This document shows, piece after piece, positions 20,515-33,749 of a DNA stretch of 64,000 nucleotides. Origin of the DNA: Theobroma cacao. Its lineage: Eukaryota > Streptophyta > Magnoliopsida > Malvales > Malvaceae. The notes under the pieces are model-generated. The model had not been told where the DNA came from and searched no databases. It saw nothing but the letters and a program-made list of their open reading frames with translations. Position numbers and translations under genes: made by a program. Each line of letters opens with the position of its first letter. Within the stretch, counting starts at the first letter, position 1. The stretch is taken from positions 5,896,026 through 5,960,025 of the forward strand of contig NC_030858.1 of the NCBI RefSeq assembly GCF_000208745.1, given 5' to 3'.

Positions 20515-23457
20515 GAGATGAATGGATAGCTAAATGAAGAGATTACGAAAGAAGAGGTAAGAATTGCTCTGTTCCAAATGTATCCCAGTAACGCTCTTGG
20601 ACCTGACGGATTCCCTGCCATATTTTGTCAAAAATTTTGGGAAATATTGGCAATGATGTTTATAAATATTTTGTTGAGTTTTGGAAGGAAGGACACAGGA
20701 TCTGAACTTTAACCACACACATATTGTCTTGATTCCAAAAGTCAAACAACCGGAGTCAGTGACCCAATTTCGGCCAATCAGTCTGTGTAACACCCTCTAC
20801 AAAATAGCCTCCAAAGTTCTTAAACAGATTAAAACCTTTTCTGCCTTCAATCATTTCAGAAAATCAGAGCGCGTTTGTTCAAGGACGGCCATTAGCAGAC
20901 AATGTCATTGCGGCCCAGGAAATCATTCACAGTTTACATAACAAGAGATTGGGGAAAGTTGGCAATTTTGCTCTTAAACTTGATATGAGTAGGGCTTATA
21001 ATAGAGTGGAGTGGAACTGTGTTAAAGGCATTATGTGAAAGATGAGCTTTGAAGGAAAGTTTTTGGATATGATTTGGAGATGCATTTCAACTATGTCTTA
21101 CTCGGTTTTAATCAATGGGGTACCAGGACAGAGTTTTGTTCCATCAAGAGGTTTACGTCAAGGAGATCCTCTTTCTCCTTTTCTCTTCGTTATCATGTCT
21201 GAAGCTCTTTTTGGCCTTATAAACTGGTCACAGGAGACAAACATCATCTCAAGATTGAAGATATGCCGTAGAGGGTCAAATATCACCCACCTATTGTTTG
21301 CTGATGATAGTATGATTTTTGGAAAGGTCAAAAGGCAAGAAATACAAGTATTGAAAGGAATTTTTGAAAAATATGAAGCTGCTTTAGGACAGAAAATTAA
21401 CAAGGACAAATCAGGCTTGCTTTTTAGCAGAAACACCCCAACTGAGGAAACAGTAATGGCAAGTCAAATTCTTGGTATCAATGAAGCTCAATGGGGAGGA
21501 ATGTACTTGGGTATGCCTTTAGTTGCAGGAGGGTCCAAAAAACAGATGTTCCGTTTCCTCAAAGAAAGGGTTGTTAAACGCATTTCTAATTGGAAAAACA
21601 AAATGCCATCAGCAGCGGGAAGAGAAATTCTTATTAAATCCGTGGCGCAAGCAATTCCAGCCTTTTGTATGAACTGTTTCAAAATTTTGAATTCTTTGTG
21701 TCATGATATTGATTCGGTTATTGCACAATTTTGGTGGGGTAGAAATAATACGACTCAAAAAATCCATTGGAAGAATTGAAAATCTATGTGTGTATCAAAA
21801 TTTTTAGACGAAATGGGATTTCGGGATACAAAAAGCTTCAATCTAGCCATGCTTGCGAAACAAGGATGGAAACTTCAGTTGCAAGTGCCCACACTTGCCT
21901 ACAAAGTGCTCAAAGAAAGATACTTCCCCACAACTGATTTTTTGAATGCTCTAATTGGTACTAACCCAAGCTACTTATGGAGAAGCATTCGGGAAAGCCA
22001 ACAGCTGATTACAATTTGGAGGGTAGGAGATGGACAGAGTATTAGTGTCTTACATGATGTTTGGATTCCGTATGAATCTCCTAGGCTTCTATCTTTTCCT
22101 AATCAATTGATTGATGAAAGATGAAGGTATCGGAGTTGATCGATCAAAGGACCATGACATGGAATGATGTGAAAATAACAGAGATTTTTCCTACTTATGA
22201 ACGTGAACTGATTTTGTCCATTCCTTTGAGCTACAGGCATCCCAATGACAAGCAAGTGTGGTTCTTTAACAGGCATGGTCACTACTCAGTGAAATCTGGG
22301 TATAGAATGGCTCAATCTTTATTGGACTTGCAGGTAGCGGAGAGTTCAAGTTGTAATATGATGGCTTTCTGGAAAAGAATATGGCATCTGGAATTACCAG
22401 GGAAGGTTATTTTATTTTTGTGGAAGACTTTAAATGGTATTCTCCCAACCCGCCAAGCCTTAATTTATAGGAGCATCATATCTGAAAACAATTGCCCTTC
22501 TTGTGACAATGAGCTGGAAACTGATTTCCACTGTCTTTGTTGCTGTCCATTAGCAAGAGCAGTTTGGCATTTTTCTAAGTGGGGTTTTACTAACATAGAG
22601 GTGTTGTTCTCTTCTGCACAAGATTGGATGTTTTATATTTTTTCCAAATGATGGAGAATGAAGAGATTGAAGAAATTGGATGTATCTTATGGGCTTTATG
22701 GAAAGTTCAAAATCTGAAGATTTTTCAAGGAAAGAGCTTTGAGCCATTGCAAATTATTGAGTTAGCTGGCAATTTATTAGAGCAAGACAGGCTTGTTAAG
22801 GGAGTAAGGTCAAGAAGGAGGATCTTGCAGATTAATCGAACATGTGAATGGAGAGCTCCGGTTGAGAGCAAATTAAATGTGGATGCCTCTATTTTTGAGC
22901 TTTCAAGTGTAAGGCGGATGGGAGTTGGATTTATTGTTAGGAATGCAATAGGAGAAGTTGAATTGGCTGGAGTAAGAAGAATGGTTATGGGTCAATCGGT
23001 GGAGGAAGCTGAATTGTCTGCTTTAGCTTGGTCTCTTCGCTGCTGCCAAAGGGAGAATATCATGGTTAAGGAAATTGAAATGGATTGTAAGATGGTGGTT
23101 GAATGGATAAAAGGAAGACATTTGTCTGGTATTCTGAGTCATATTGTAGAAGATTGCCTCAATTTGATGGAGAGTATTAATTGTGTTGATATCCTCCATT
23201 GCTCAAGAGAAGGTAATGAAGTAGCGCACATGATAGCTAAAAAGGCAAAAGAAATTAGAGAGGAAGCGATTGCCTGGTTCAATATTTTCTCAAATGCCGG
23301 AGGATTTTTAACAAGCTATCATTAAAGAGGCTGGAAGCTTGGTCGAAGGAGATTAGCAGTGTTGAGAAGAATGTTTATTGAAAATGTTGTTTCAAAATAT
23401 ATTTGTCAGTTGTTTTTATTTAGTGATGATAATGAATTCATATTTTATTTCAAAAAA
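20515..23457 (+). mobile_element. 5'-truncated LINE (non-LTR) retrotransposon
   Basis: The remnant starts inside ORF2 (ITKEEVRIALFQMYPSNALG, with the conserved GPDGFPA) and lacks ORF1 and the endonuclease. It then shows reverse transcriptase, a zf-RVT zinc-binding region and a C-terminal plant RNase H. A short A run (about 23450-23458) after the last coding domain fits a LINE tail. I could not find a convincing target-site duplication. Direction is plus. This layout is typical of plant L1-clade LINEs. Confidence 0.85.
20540..23325 (+). pseudogene. LINE ORF2 remnant: RT, zf-RVT and RNase H, frame-broken
   Basis: The reading frame is interrupted several times in 20540-21040, then is open for 245 codons (21042-21779). 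This stretch carries GLRQGDPLSPFLFVIMSE and the catalytic LLFADDSMIF box, plus MYLGMPL. It stops at 21777-21779. Further pieces follow at 21786-22124 (FLDEMGFRDTKSFNLAMLAK), 22121-22651 (zf-RVT: WHLELPGKVILFLWKTLNG and CPSCDNELETDFHCLCCCPL) and 22624-23325 (RNase H: VDASIFELSSVRRMGVGFIV, then AELSALAW, MDCKMVVEW and NEVAHMIA). At least three stops or shifts separate the pieces, so it is not functional. Intact catalytic motifs suggest fairly recent insertion. Confidence 0.85.
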
Positions 23458-26400
23458 AAATTTATAATATAAAATTCTTTAACAATTTAAATATAATTTT
23501 CAGATTCACTAATACAAATAGATATAAAATAGAAAAAATTAACATTAAATTTTCACATTACGTATTGCAAAATTGTTACACAATGTATTTTTTACATAAT
23601 TATGCCAAGTGTTCAAACTTACATCAATCTAGTTACAGGAAAATATATGCTAAAGCCAAATCCTATGATACATATTAATAGTTATTTGGTTTGGAAAGAA
23701 AAAATTATAACAAAATTTGTTTAATTGGTTCATGGAAAAGGAGAATAAGAAAAATGGTTTTTCTAATGTGATGAATGATAATTGTTTGATTAATTCATAA
23801 AAAAAAATCATATAGTCCAATACATGTTAGTAGTTATTTGGTTTGAAGAAAAAAAAAAAGAAAAAAATTGTTTGATTGATTTAAGATAAAAAGAATAGGA
23901 GAAAGGGCTTTTTTAATTTGATGTATGATAACAGTTTAATTGATTAAAAAAAAGAGAAAGAGTTTTTTCAATTTGATGAAAGGTTTTTCTAATTTCATTA
24001 ATGATAATTGTTTGATTAATTTAAAAAAAAGGTTTTCCTCCAAAAAATTTATAAAAGAAAAAAAATGTCTAACCAGCAAGTATATTAAACTTACATTTTA
24101 ATAAATAAGGGTAATTTTGAAAATTAATATTACATTTATAACAAAATACTTATAAATCAAACGTTGTAATATTATTTTCTCTATATTTTAAAATTATTTT
24201 GCTTGTATACCAAACACTATATTGTTATTTTCTTTGCAATTGCATTACTTTTAATTATATGCAATTACTTGTAATCACATTGTATTGTAAAGTACCAAAC
24301 GTTATCTTACATACAATCACATTATCTGTAATCATAATACATTATAAAGTACCAAATGTCATCTAAAACTTACCATTATTTCAAAAAAAATTATTTGATT
24401 TAATTAATGATGACAAAAATATCTTAAATTTTATATATATGATAATAAAAAAAATCTAAAAACTGAAGTCTCCCTCCGCCCTGTATAAAAGCATGAATAT
24501 CTAAAAAAAACAAGTTGATTATAAATTTTCAATTATAACAATAAATTAATAGTAATAAGATTTATTTTGAAATAAAGACCCTGCAACAAATACTAGCATG
24601 AAAAACGACAAATGTAAGAACTCAGAATGTATTATGCGAAAGTTGTTTTAATTGTCCAAAGGTCGGTCTAGCATTTTATATATCGTTTTTGAGAAATGAA
24701 ACAACATTAGGCATATCACCATATTCAGACTTCTTTCCAACAAAGTGAGTAACGAGTTACAAACTTTTCATATCTAGTAACCCATAAATTTATCCAAAAT
24801 TAATTCAAAAGTTTATTTTTTGCTCTTTTCCTAACTCAATAACCTTCATCCCCGCTGCTCTGCTCATTCAAAGACTCTATCTCATCGACTTTTAAATTAA
24901 ATCGTATAAAATTTTAATTTCTAATAATTTATCTAATAGACACATCCTTTTTTTTATTAGCAATATATTTATCTCTTTGTAATTGATAATATAGACTAGT
25001 GAAAAAGGCAGAACAACTACAAAATGGTTCAAGGTTACCATTAAACTTTTTCGGGCTTCATACCATTATCAAGCCCAACTGAATATATATACAAAGAGAA
25101 TTATAAATTTTAGTTTGATTAAACTAAAAGAATGCAACTAAATAAAATTTAATTTCAAAATTCCTCAAAATTTTGTTATAACTATTTTTAATAGGACACT
25201 ATATTAAAAAAAAAAAAAGCTGAAAATCCATGTTAGAAAAAATGATCTCAAATAAAAGATTAGCTTTATCCTTGTACTGATAGGGGAAGATACACTACTC
25301 CACCAACCCATAATAAGCAAATGCAAGCCAATCAGCTCCTTCCACGTAACTCCATAATGGCATCCTACGTTGTAAGTCGTGGGCACTGCCTCTTCCATGT
25401 CCATGCCTTTGCCTTCTTCTTTCTCTCTTTTTCTGGCTTCAAGTCACCCACCGTCATTTCTGTCTTTCCATTTAAAAAAAAAAAATTTCGATCGCATTAG
25501 TTTTTCCATTTACTCTTCAAAATTTTTTTTCATGCCCCAAGCTTTTTAAAGCACGTGATTAGTTTGCGTCATTCTAATTTCTTCTTCTTCTAATAAAAAG
25601 GTATATATCGTATCGCTCCGTTTTATCTGCTTGTCTTTTGGCTTTGTTGAAACAAAGGCAAAAAAAACGATAAAGAAAACCCAGTAAAAGAGGCAAATCG
25701 ATTTGGGTATGTTGTAATGTTTTTGTTTCTTGGGTGCATTGTTTTATGGCAATCGGTTTCTGGGTATTGATTTTTTGTGCTTTTTTAATAGAAAATTTGT
25801 GATTTTTTTATTGTTTTAGGGTCAGTTTTTGGATGATCGTCTGTTTTGTGAATATCCAAATTGAGGTTTGTTTGATCGGTTTTTTGTTTGGGGCCGATGC
25901 TGAAATTTGTTGGAGTTTGAAACTAAAATAAAAATGAAAACTGATTTGTAAAGCTTGAAACTATATTTAGGAAAGTGATTGCTGTTTGGATTTTCGATGA
26001 TATTTTTGTGTTTAGAACTGATTTGGATTCAGTTTTGAGTTAAGTGTGTTTTTTGCCTAGCTAAAAGATCAATGTTTATTTCTGGTTTTTGTAATGATGA
26101 TCAGAGTGTGGTTTTTGCAGCTTGGATGAATATGATATTGCAGTGCATTTTTACTTAGATGATGCTTTACACTTAGTTCTTGATGTTATAATCATGCAAT
26201 TTAACTATGGTTACTTGTCACTTGAGTTCTGTCTTTGTGATGTATAATTGTTGAAGTAGAATGTGTTAGGTTGCAATAAAATTGAAATGGATTATGAATT
26301 TTACACTATGTTATGAATTCCCATTTTGTGGGATTGTTGTTTCTAGACTATATGTTTACCCATTAACATATATGTCGCTTGCTTTCTGTGGGTTTGAGAT

Positions 26401-26510
26401 ACTTTGGTTGAAAATTTGTAGTTTTTAGCTAAGGGGTGTTTTGATGATTAAAGAAAATATTGTGAATAATGGTTTGATAGGAGGAGGTTTCTTTTTTGCA
26501 TGGGAAAAGA
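23458..26510. other. Intergenic and kinase-gene 5' region
   Basis: To about 25550 the DNA is AT-rich with repeats and no supported gene. From about 25560 the sequence becomes T/G-rich and transcript-like, and probably holds the 5' UTR and a leader intron of the kinase gene (possible acceptor TTTTTGCAG near 26120). The leader boundaries are not resolved. Confidence 0.45.
23675..24040. repeat. Degenerate tandem repeat, about 150-bp units
   Basis: The phrases TTAGTAGTTATTTGGTTTG (near 23690 and 23830) and GATGAATGATAATTGTTTGAT (near 23770, with variants near 23920 and 24000) recur in the same order. This indicates two to three diverged copies of an AT-rich unit. Confidence 0.55.
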
Positions 26511-29500
26511 ATGCCAGATTTGAGAGGTGGAATTAGACGATCAAAGAGGATCAATGACAACCAGGAGAGCCCTGCTGCCTTAGTTCCAACTGCTCGGCGT
26601 GGTGCTGGTAATAACTCTTTTAAGTTTTATCTTTAAATCTTTTATGTTTCAAATCAATCCACTTTACCTGCTGTTTTCTTGTGTAAATCCATCATAGCTA
26701 GTAGAGGTAGAGGTAGAGGGCGCAGAGCAATGAATCAAGATGACAATGGCAAGCTTGTTGGTCCTGCTGCCTGTGGCAGGGGTTGCACTGGATTAAACTT
26801 GCCAGTGAGGCAGGTAGTTGAGAAAAGTGCAGAAAGACTGGTTGCTGTCGAGGAAGAAGGAAGCACTAGTTCACTTCCTGAAAGGGTACTAATTTTCTTC
26901 GCTGTTAATCTGCCTTTTAGTTGTTATAATGGAGTGATAATGGATTAAGAGCCTTGTGTTAGTGGGTGGGGATGTCAGACTGTTTGAGGTAAATGACCAG
27001 ACAGACCTAAGGAACTGCGTCAACATTCCCACTTCCCTTATCAAGAAAAAGAAGAGGCACAATAACTGTCTTTCTGGTTATGCATGATTTTATAAGTGTT
27101 GTATATGGTCAAATCCGACAACTTACACATATGTTTCATCATCAAATTTCATGCCAAGCCTCTTTTTCAAGTGATTTCTACTAAATGTTCCATATGCTTC
27201 TCTTTTGACAGGTTCAGCTTGGTAACTCCCCTGTGTACAAGTTAGATAGAAAGCTGGGCAAAGGGGGTTTTGGACAAGTTTATGTTGGAAGAAGGATCTC
27301 TGGTGGCACAGGGTGCAGTGGGCCTGATGCCTTTGAGGTTCTGTTTCACTTGCAGCTCCAGTGAAGCTGAACAAAATTCATGGGAAGTTAATTCTGTTAC
27401 TAATGCCATTATCCTGTTACATTTTGTAGGTTGCTTTGAAATTTGAACATCGAAATGGTAAAGGATGTAGTTCTGGTCCTCCTTATGAGTGGCAAGTGTA
27501 TAGGTATGCAGATTTTGTTCTTTCAGTCATTTGAACTTTGAATATTATGAGCTAATTTATTTTCCTGTCTCGAAATTATCATTCAGCACTCTCAATGGTT
27601 GTTATGGACTTCCCTTGGTTCATTACAAAGGTCAACTAGGAGACTACTACATTCTAGTGAGTTCCTTTAGTATAGAATGTCAACTTCACTGTTGTATTTT
27701 TGAAAAAAGGGAAAAAAAGAGTTTTTATTGATGTTTCTGGGAATCTTGTGAATCTAGGTCATGGATATGCTGGGTCCAAGTTTATGGGATGTTTGGAACT
27801 CAAGCAACCAGATGTACGGAACTATTATTCTCTCTTTCCCCCCTCATTTTTTTACATTATCATCAGTTTTCCTAAAATGGTATACTTTGAATATTTTGTA
27901 TCTAAAACCTTGTTGTTACTATTGTTGTTGCTTTGGGTATAGGCTGACTGAAGAGATGGTTGCTTGTATAGCAGTGGAGGCAATATCAATTCTTGAGCAG
28001 CTTCATCACAAAGGGTACTTTGAAATTGTTACATTCCATTTTTTTTCCTCACTTCTTTTACTGCCTGTTGTATTTTGTCCACATTTCTTTTCTCCACTTC
28101 AGTTTTGTACATGGAGATGTTAAGCCCGAGAACTTTTTGCTTGGCCAGCCTGGGACCTCGAATGAGAAGAAGTTATATCTAATTGATCTTGGTTTGGGTA
28201 TAGCTGCTTTCATTTCTTTACATCTTGGAGATGTATACTATTTTATAGCATATTATTTTTGGAATGGCTTATAATTCAGTTCTTTGACCTTTTTCAGCTT
28301 CAAGATGGAAGGAGACAGCTTCTGGACGTCATGTTGATTATGACCAAAAGCCTGATGTCTTTAGGTGACTGACTCTAAGTACTAAGGCTGCTATGTTTTG
28401 AAGATGAACATTTGTCAGAAAACTCCCATTTTTATTTTATTTTTTTTTTCTATGGATATATATGCTTATAGATTTTATTGAATAGCTAGCATAATTTTCC
28501 CAGCCTATTTGCCTGCACTTACTTTTCAGACTGAAGGAACACAAGATTTTGAATCTTCAGATTGCCACTTTGAATTTATTTTTATTTTGTTTGTTTTAGG
28601 GGAACTGTACGTTATGCAAGTGTACACGCTCATTTGGGTAGGACAGGGAGTCGAAGGGATGACCTTGAGTCATTGGCTTATACACTGATATTTCTACTTA
28701 GAGGAAAGCTTCCCTGGCAAGGTTACATTGTAAGTTTCAACTGTTTTCCAACTTGAATGTCCAATTCGAAATTTGTAGCTTAATTGCTGTCTTTTTGTCA
28801 TTAATTTGTTGTGCTTTGATGCAGGGGGAGAACAAAGGATTTCTTGTTTGTAAAAAGAAGATGGCAACTTCTCCTGAGATGCTTTGTTACTTATGTCCTC
28901 CTCCTTTTCAACAGTTTCTTGAGATTGTGACCAATATGAAATTTGATGAAGAGCCCAATTACTCGAAGCTCATTTCGCTTTTTCATAATAGCATAGATTT
29001 TACTTCGTCAATACGTCCTATCCAAATTGATGGAGCTATTAAGGTTGTTACCTGGCATTTTAACTTGTGCCAATAACTTTTTTAAAACAAAATTTTATAT
29101 TTTTATTTAGAATTTTTTGATGAATCCTTAATTCATCAGGCGGGTCAAAAAAGGGGAAGATCACTTGCTGAGTTGGAAGATGGTGAGCAGCTTAAGAAGA
29201 AAATTCGGCTTGGTGCTCCAGCTTCTCAGTGGATCTCAATCTATAATTCCAGAACTTCGATGAAGCAGAGGTGAAAATTCTCTTCAAAACCAAAGATGTT
29301 GTATTTGGTTTAAGCTGCCACTCTCTTTGACCATGTGTCTAGGAGTGCATGGCTGTGTCTTGGCTGCTTCATATGCTTCACACATCATTTGAATGGGGCA
29401 ATAGCCTTGTGGAAATGTATTTTTTGACCACTTTCAATGAAGGCAAAGTGACAATAGGATACTAATGCTAGAATTTCCTGTCATCAGACTATCATATGAT

Positions 29501-31579
29501 AGTCTCTAGAACTGAACCCCATTTTCACGGAGAAACTCTGTTATGTAGCCAGACTGTGCAAACAACCCAAACCCCCCCCCCCCACCCACCCACCAGCATA
29601 AAAAAGAGATGAAGAAGAAAAAGAACAATAAGGTCATGAGGGGCAACCATGGCTGCTTCATTTCAGAGTTTGGTATCTCCTGTCAATTTGGTATAAGATT
29701 CTTCTTCACTTGTTATCAAGAATTCGCAATATTTATTGCAGGTATCACTACAATGTTATGGATTCAAGACTCAACCAGCATGTCGAGAAGGGAAGGGAAG
29801 ATGGCTTGTATATCAGCTGTGTAGCTTCATCTTTGAATCTGTGGGCCATTGTTATGGATGCAGGGACAGGGTTCACAGCTCAGGTTTTCAAGTTATCACC
29901 AATCTTTTTGCATAAGGTAGAAGTAACTGATTCTCAGTTGTCAGCTTTTCAGTTTTATTATTCTAATTAGGAAGTCTAAGGAAGTTTTTTCCTTCTTACT
30001 GATTATTTGATCAGGAGTGGATAATGGAACAGTGGGACAAGAATTTCTACATCACTTCAGTTGCTGGTGCAGGCAATGGCAGTGCACTGGTTGTTATGTC
30101 AAAGGGTAATCAAAGCTTTTTGACATCATGTTTGTCTTTCAAGTATTTATTTTCACTGCAGTTTTTATTAATTATCCAAAAGGGTGGGTTGTTTTATAGG
30201 GGTTAAGTTTGTAACTTTAGTGTAGTGAGTTAATGTGAAATTGACAAGGCTAGCCATCAGGGGCAGAGCCAAGGGGGTGGCGGCCTCAATTTTTAATTCT
30301 CTTTATTATTATATGTATAAAACTTGATATATATAGTATAATTACCCTTATAATTACCTTTTAGTCACCCCTCATGTAAAATCCTGGATTTGGCATTGCT
30401 GGACTTTAGCTTTTGGTTACTGATGTAGTATTGCATTTCAGATGAAGCTAAATTCTGAGATTAGGAGAAAACAGACAAAATTCTACTGTTATGATTATCA
30501 TGTTGATCAATCACTTTTCCATGAACTTTATCTTGCAATTGATGTTGTGAAGCTTCATGCTGGCAATGCTGATATTGTTTTTCTCCTTATTTCAACTAAA
30601 GGTACACCCTACACGCAACAGTCCTACAAAGTTAGTGATGTCTTTCCTTTCAAATGGATTAATAAGAAGTGGAAAGAAGGCTTCTCTGTAACCTCAATGA
30701 CCACTGCAGGCAGCAAATGGGGCATTGTCATGTCCCGTAATGCAGGCTATCCTAGTCAGGTTGTCCCATTCCAGTCTAATAATACTCAATTGTATGATAC
30801 TGCAACAATCACTTACATGTTTTTATTCTTGTTGACTAGGTTGTTGAACTTGATTTCCTCTATCCAAGTGAGGGAATTCATAGAAGATGGGAGAAAGGAT
30901 ATCGGATTACATCAGCAGCAGCTACACAGGACCAAGCTGCATTCATACTTAGTGCACCCAAGAGAAAATCACAAGATATAATGCAAGAAACTTTGCGTAC
31001 AACTGCTTTTCCTAGTACCCATGTAAAGGTGATTTAATTTTGCATGATTTTCTTCTTTAATGGTGTATGATATTATCTATATAACTATCTTTGGTGTTCG
31101 AAGCAGTCTTCCAGTGACGTGTTAGATTATCTTTCAAGCTGTGAAACTTGACTTGAAAAGCTCTTTTGATGTCATTGTCATGCAACCTGGTGAACCTTAC
31201 TTGACAATTTCACTGATTGAATCGTGTTCTATAGCTTAGAAATGAACTAAAAAGGTTCAATTTATACAAGGTTGTATTTTTTTCATGTGTTTACATTTTC
31301 AATAAAGAAAGTTACGGTCCACAAATCTCAACCATGGATGTAAACCTAGTTTTAGCTCCAAATCATCAAGGCTCACTATTGCCTGCTGGAAGAATTATTT
31401 TTATACAATATATTTTCATACAATTCTCAAATAAGAACTTACTAAGGATTTAAATTCTAATATAAATATTTGATTTATCCCATACCAGCTAATGATTTTT
31501 GCTTTTATCTATTTTGCAGGATAAATGGTTGAAAAATCTGTATATTTCGTCTATTTGCTATGGGAGGACAGTGTCCTGA
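26511..31579 (+). CDS. MUT9-like kinase (MLK/AEL), casein kinase I-related
   Basis: Seventeen coding exons close in frame to give 665 residues: 26511-26607, 26698-26885, 27212-27337, 27430-27503, 27587-27656, 27758-27813, 27943-28014, 28103-28197, 28298-28364, 28600-28729, 28825-29043, 29140-29270, 29742-29916, 30015-30105, 30602-30759, 30840-31028, 31520-31579. A basic N-terminus ([12 protein letters not shown]) precedes a CK1-like kinase domain: glycine loop GKGGFG (111-116), Lys141 in [15 protein letters not shown] with catalytic Asp233, and DLG (256-258) in place of DFG. The long conserved C-terminal half ([33 protein letters not shown]) and the end ICYGRTVS are specific to plant MLKs. 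Known family role: nuclear Ser/Thr kinases acting on histone H3 and on light, clock and ABA-signalling proteins. All core catalytic residues are present, so it should be active. Confidence 0.93.
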
Positions 31580-33745
31580 AGTTTGGTATTTGGAAGGAGT
31601 CACTGCAGTTACATGTTCAAGGCAGGTAAAACATTCTGGTCTAGCCTTGTAATGTCAATCAAATCTTGATCTGGTTTGTGGCCTTGAAATTTAGAATCCT
31701 TAATGAGTCTCATGGGAGTTTCATTTTATTGGGCCTTTCCTTCTGCCAAATACTTGATGGTTTGAAACAAAATTTTCCTTTCATAGAATAACCATTATGA
31801 TTTTGCTTCCATCCTTGATTATGTTACATCATGGTTGTCTATTTATATATTTATTGCACTAGTTGCCATGTCTGGATGTTTTCTGGACACCTGAAAATAG
31901 TTGCTTATTTATCTGGTACAATGCCTGAAAGGAATTTTGTTGTGGTGGACTGTATGATCTTGAAATGTAACATCTTATAATACTGCGGAGTGATAATTGC
32001 ACGATATAGCTTTGAACCTGCAAAGAGATCAGCAGATAATATTTTTTGTTTCAAATTGTGAATTTTTATTACCAAAAAGCCTATGATTGAATATCGTTCA
32101 TGTCTGTAACTGCATCTTTATTATCTGACACTCTGTTGCAAAATAATCCTATATATTCAAAATTCAAATCCATTGGGGCTCAACTATGGACTTTGTCACT
32201 TGTGTACTGACTTATGGGGTGGGGGCACCTGAAATTAGTTACCATGTTAGTACTGTACTGGTCTAGCCAATTGTACTTTTATTAATTTATGCACATTTTC
32301 TTAGCAATAACATAGATATGCTTAAGGTTGTATTACATTCTTATTCCTATGGCCATCGCAACATTACATTCATATTTTCGGGCTTGGATTGGTAGCATAA
32401 TAAAGGATTCCAGGACTTTCTGGGTTTTCTTTCGCCTGATTTAGTAGGTGACTGGATAAAAGAACCTTGCCTTTTGCATAATGGTAAAAATTTGGAGATT
32501 CATGTTCTTGTTGATTTTGATCTTTCAATTAGATTTAGACAAACCCACTTTCTGTTTGTGTGATTTGGAATTTTTCCCCAGCTGGAAGTGTATGACTGAT
32601 TTCCCCAGCAAACTAGGATAAGAGTTTTTCAGTAGTCTAAAACCTTAAAATTTGCTCAAGTGAGCAAGGGTCTAAGATTCTTATTAAAGCTTAAATTCCA
32701 AACTTTTGGAATTTTATAACTCTATTCTAAACCAGACAAGAGCTCTCTTTTTTTCTTGTAAGGTCCAGAATTATTGGACTTTTTAAGTCCAATAGGCTTA
32801 GAGTGCATTTCTTTGCCTGGATTTTGCATTTAACAGATTGTTCACTGTTTAGGGTTCAAGTTGTGTCTTCCGATGTGATTTGCCTGTTTGACATTTTAAG
32901 CCTGCATCAATGTTTTAGCACCATAAACTTGTTTGAAGTTCGCGTTTATTATACTAGGAAGTTTTAATTATTTTGTCATCGTTTCAACAGATATTTGCTT
33001 GTTGCCTGCCGCTCAGGAGGATACCAAAAGTGTTGGAGATGCACAGAGATGCTCTTTCCTACCTTTAGCATACAGAAAAAGCTTGAACTGGGCAGAAAAC
33101 CTGCCAAGTTTGTAAAGTGCCCAAACGATGAGGAATGTAAATCATACTTAGTATCAGAGACGGATTTACAATGGGCTGAAATCCTTAAAAACTTCCATGG
33201 TTGTAATATGTAACTACTACAATTTTAAGAGAAAGAAACCTTTAATTTTGCCCCCACGCAAATTCAATTACTTTTCTCGTTTCCAACTTCTGATTATTGT
33301 TCATATTACATATTAACTAAGTTTTTAGGGAAGTTTTATCTGGTGGGATTGCTTTCTAACCTAGCTAATAACTTTTTTTTTTATTATTTTTATTTCATTG
33401 AAATCAAAATCAATACATGTTAATATTTCGTTCACGGTTTTGATCCTAGTCAAAGTCGATGATTTAAACCCATAAATTGTCATCTCTCGGGAATGTAAAA
33501 ATTGTAGGTCAAGCTTGTACTCTAACTTTACTTTGTTTTACGTTTAATTTTCCACTTATTGGGTTCTAGCGGTAAAACAGTAATGTATGTTCAAGAAGCT
33601 TTTTCTTTTGAGCCTCATGCCAGGTTTGAGAGATTCCTGGTTCTGCTTCTGAGCTGAAGCATAACAGAATATGGAAATGTACTAAGAAATAACTTTTTTC
33701 TTTGATAAAAGTTAGATACAAAAGTAAAATCAGAGTTTGCATAAG
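31580..33745. other. Kinase 3' UTR region, possible 3' UTR intron, and spacer
   Basis: After the stop codon a good donor (CAAGGCAG|GTAAAA, about 31626) and a pyrimidine-rich acceptor (CGTTTCAACAG, about 32990) could define a 1.36-kb intron in the 3' UTR. Otherwise no supported gene. Confidence 0.35.
32991..33213 (+). other. Unassigned Cys-rich reading frame after a good splice acceptor
   Basis: Beginning right after CAACAG, one frame reads LLVACRSGGYQKCWRCTEML and later KCPNDEECKSYLVSETDL to a TAA at 33211-33213. The Cys spacing (CX6CX2C, later CX5C) recalls a small zinc-binding module, but I recognise no family. It may be the end of an unknown or decayed gene, or a kinase 3' UTR exon that is open by chance. 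Codon composition looks more coding-like than the AT-rich flanks. Confidence 0.3.
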
Positions 33746-33749
33746 CAAA

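Noticed and set aside
29567..29592. Run of C followed by CCCACCCACC in a kinase intron
   Set aside because: It is a simple repeat within an intron and does not affect the model. No G-quadruplex function can be supported from sequence alone.
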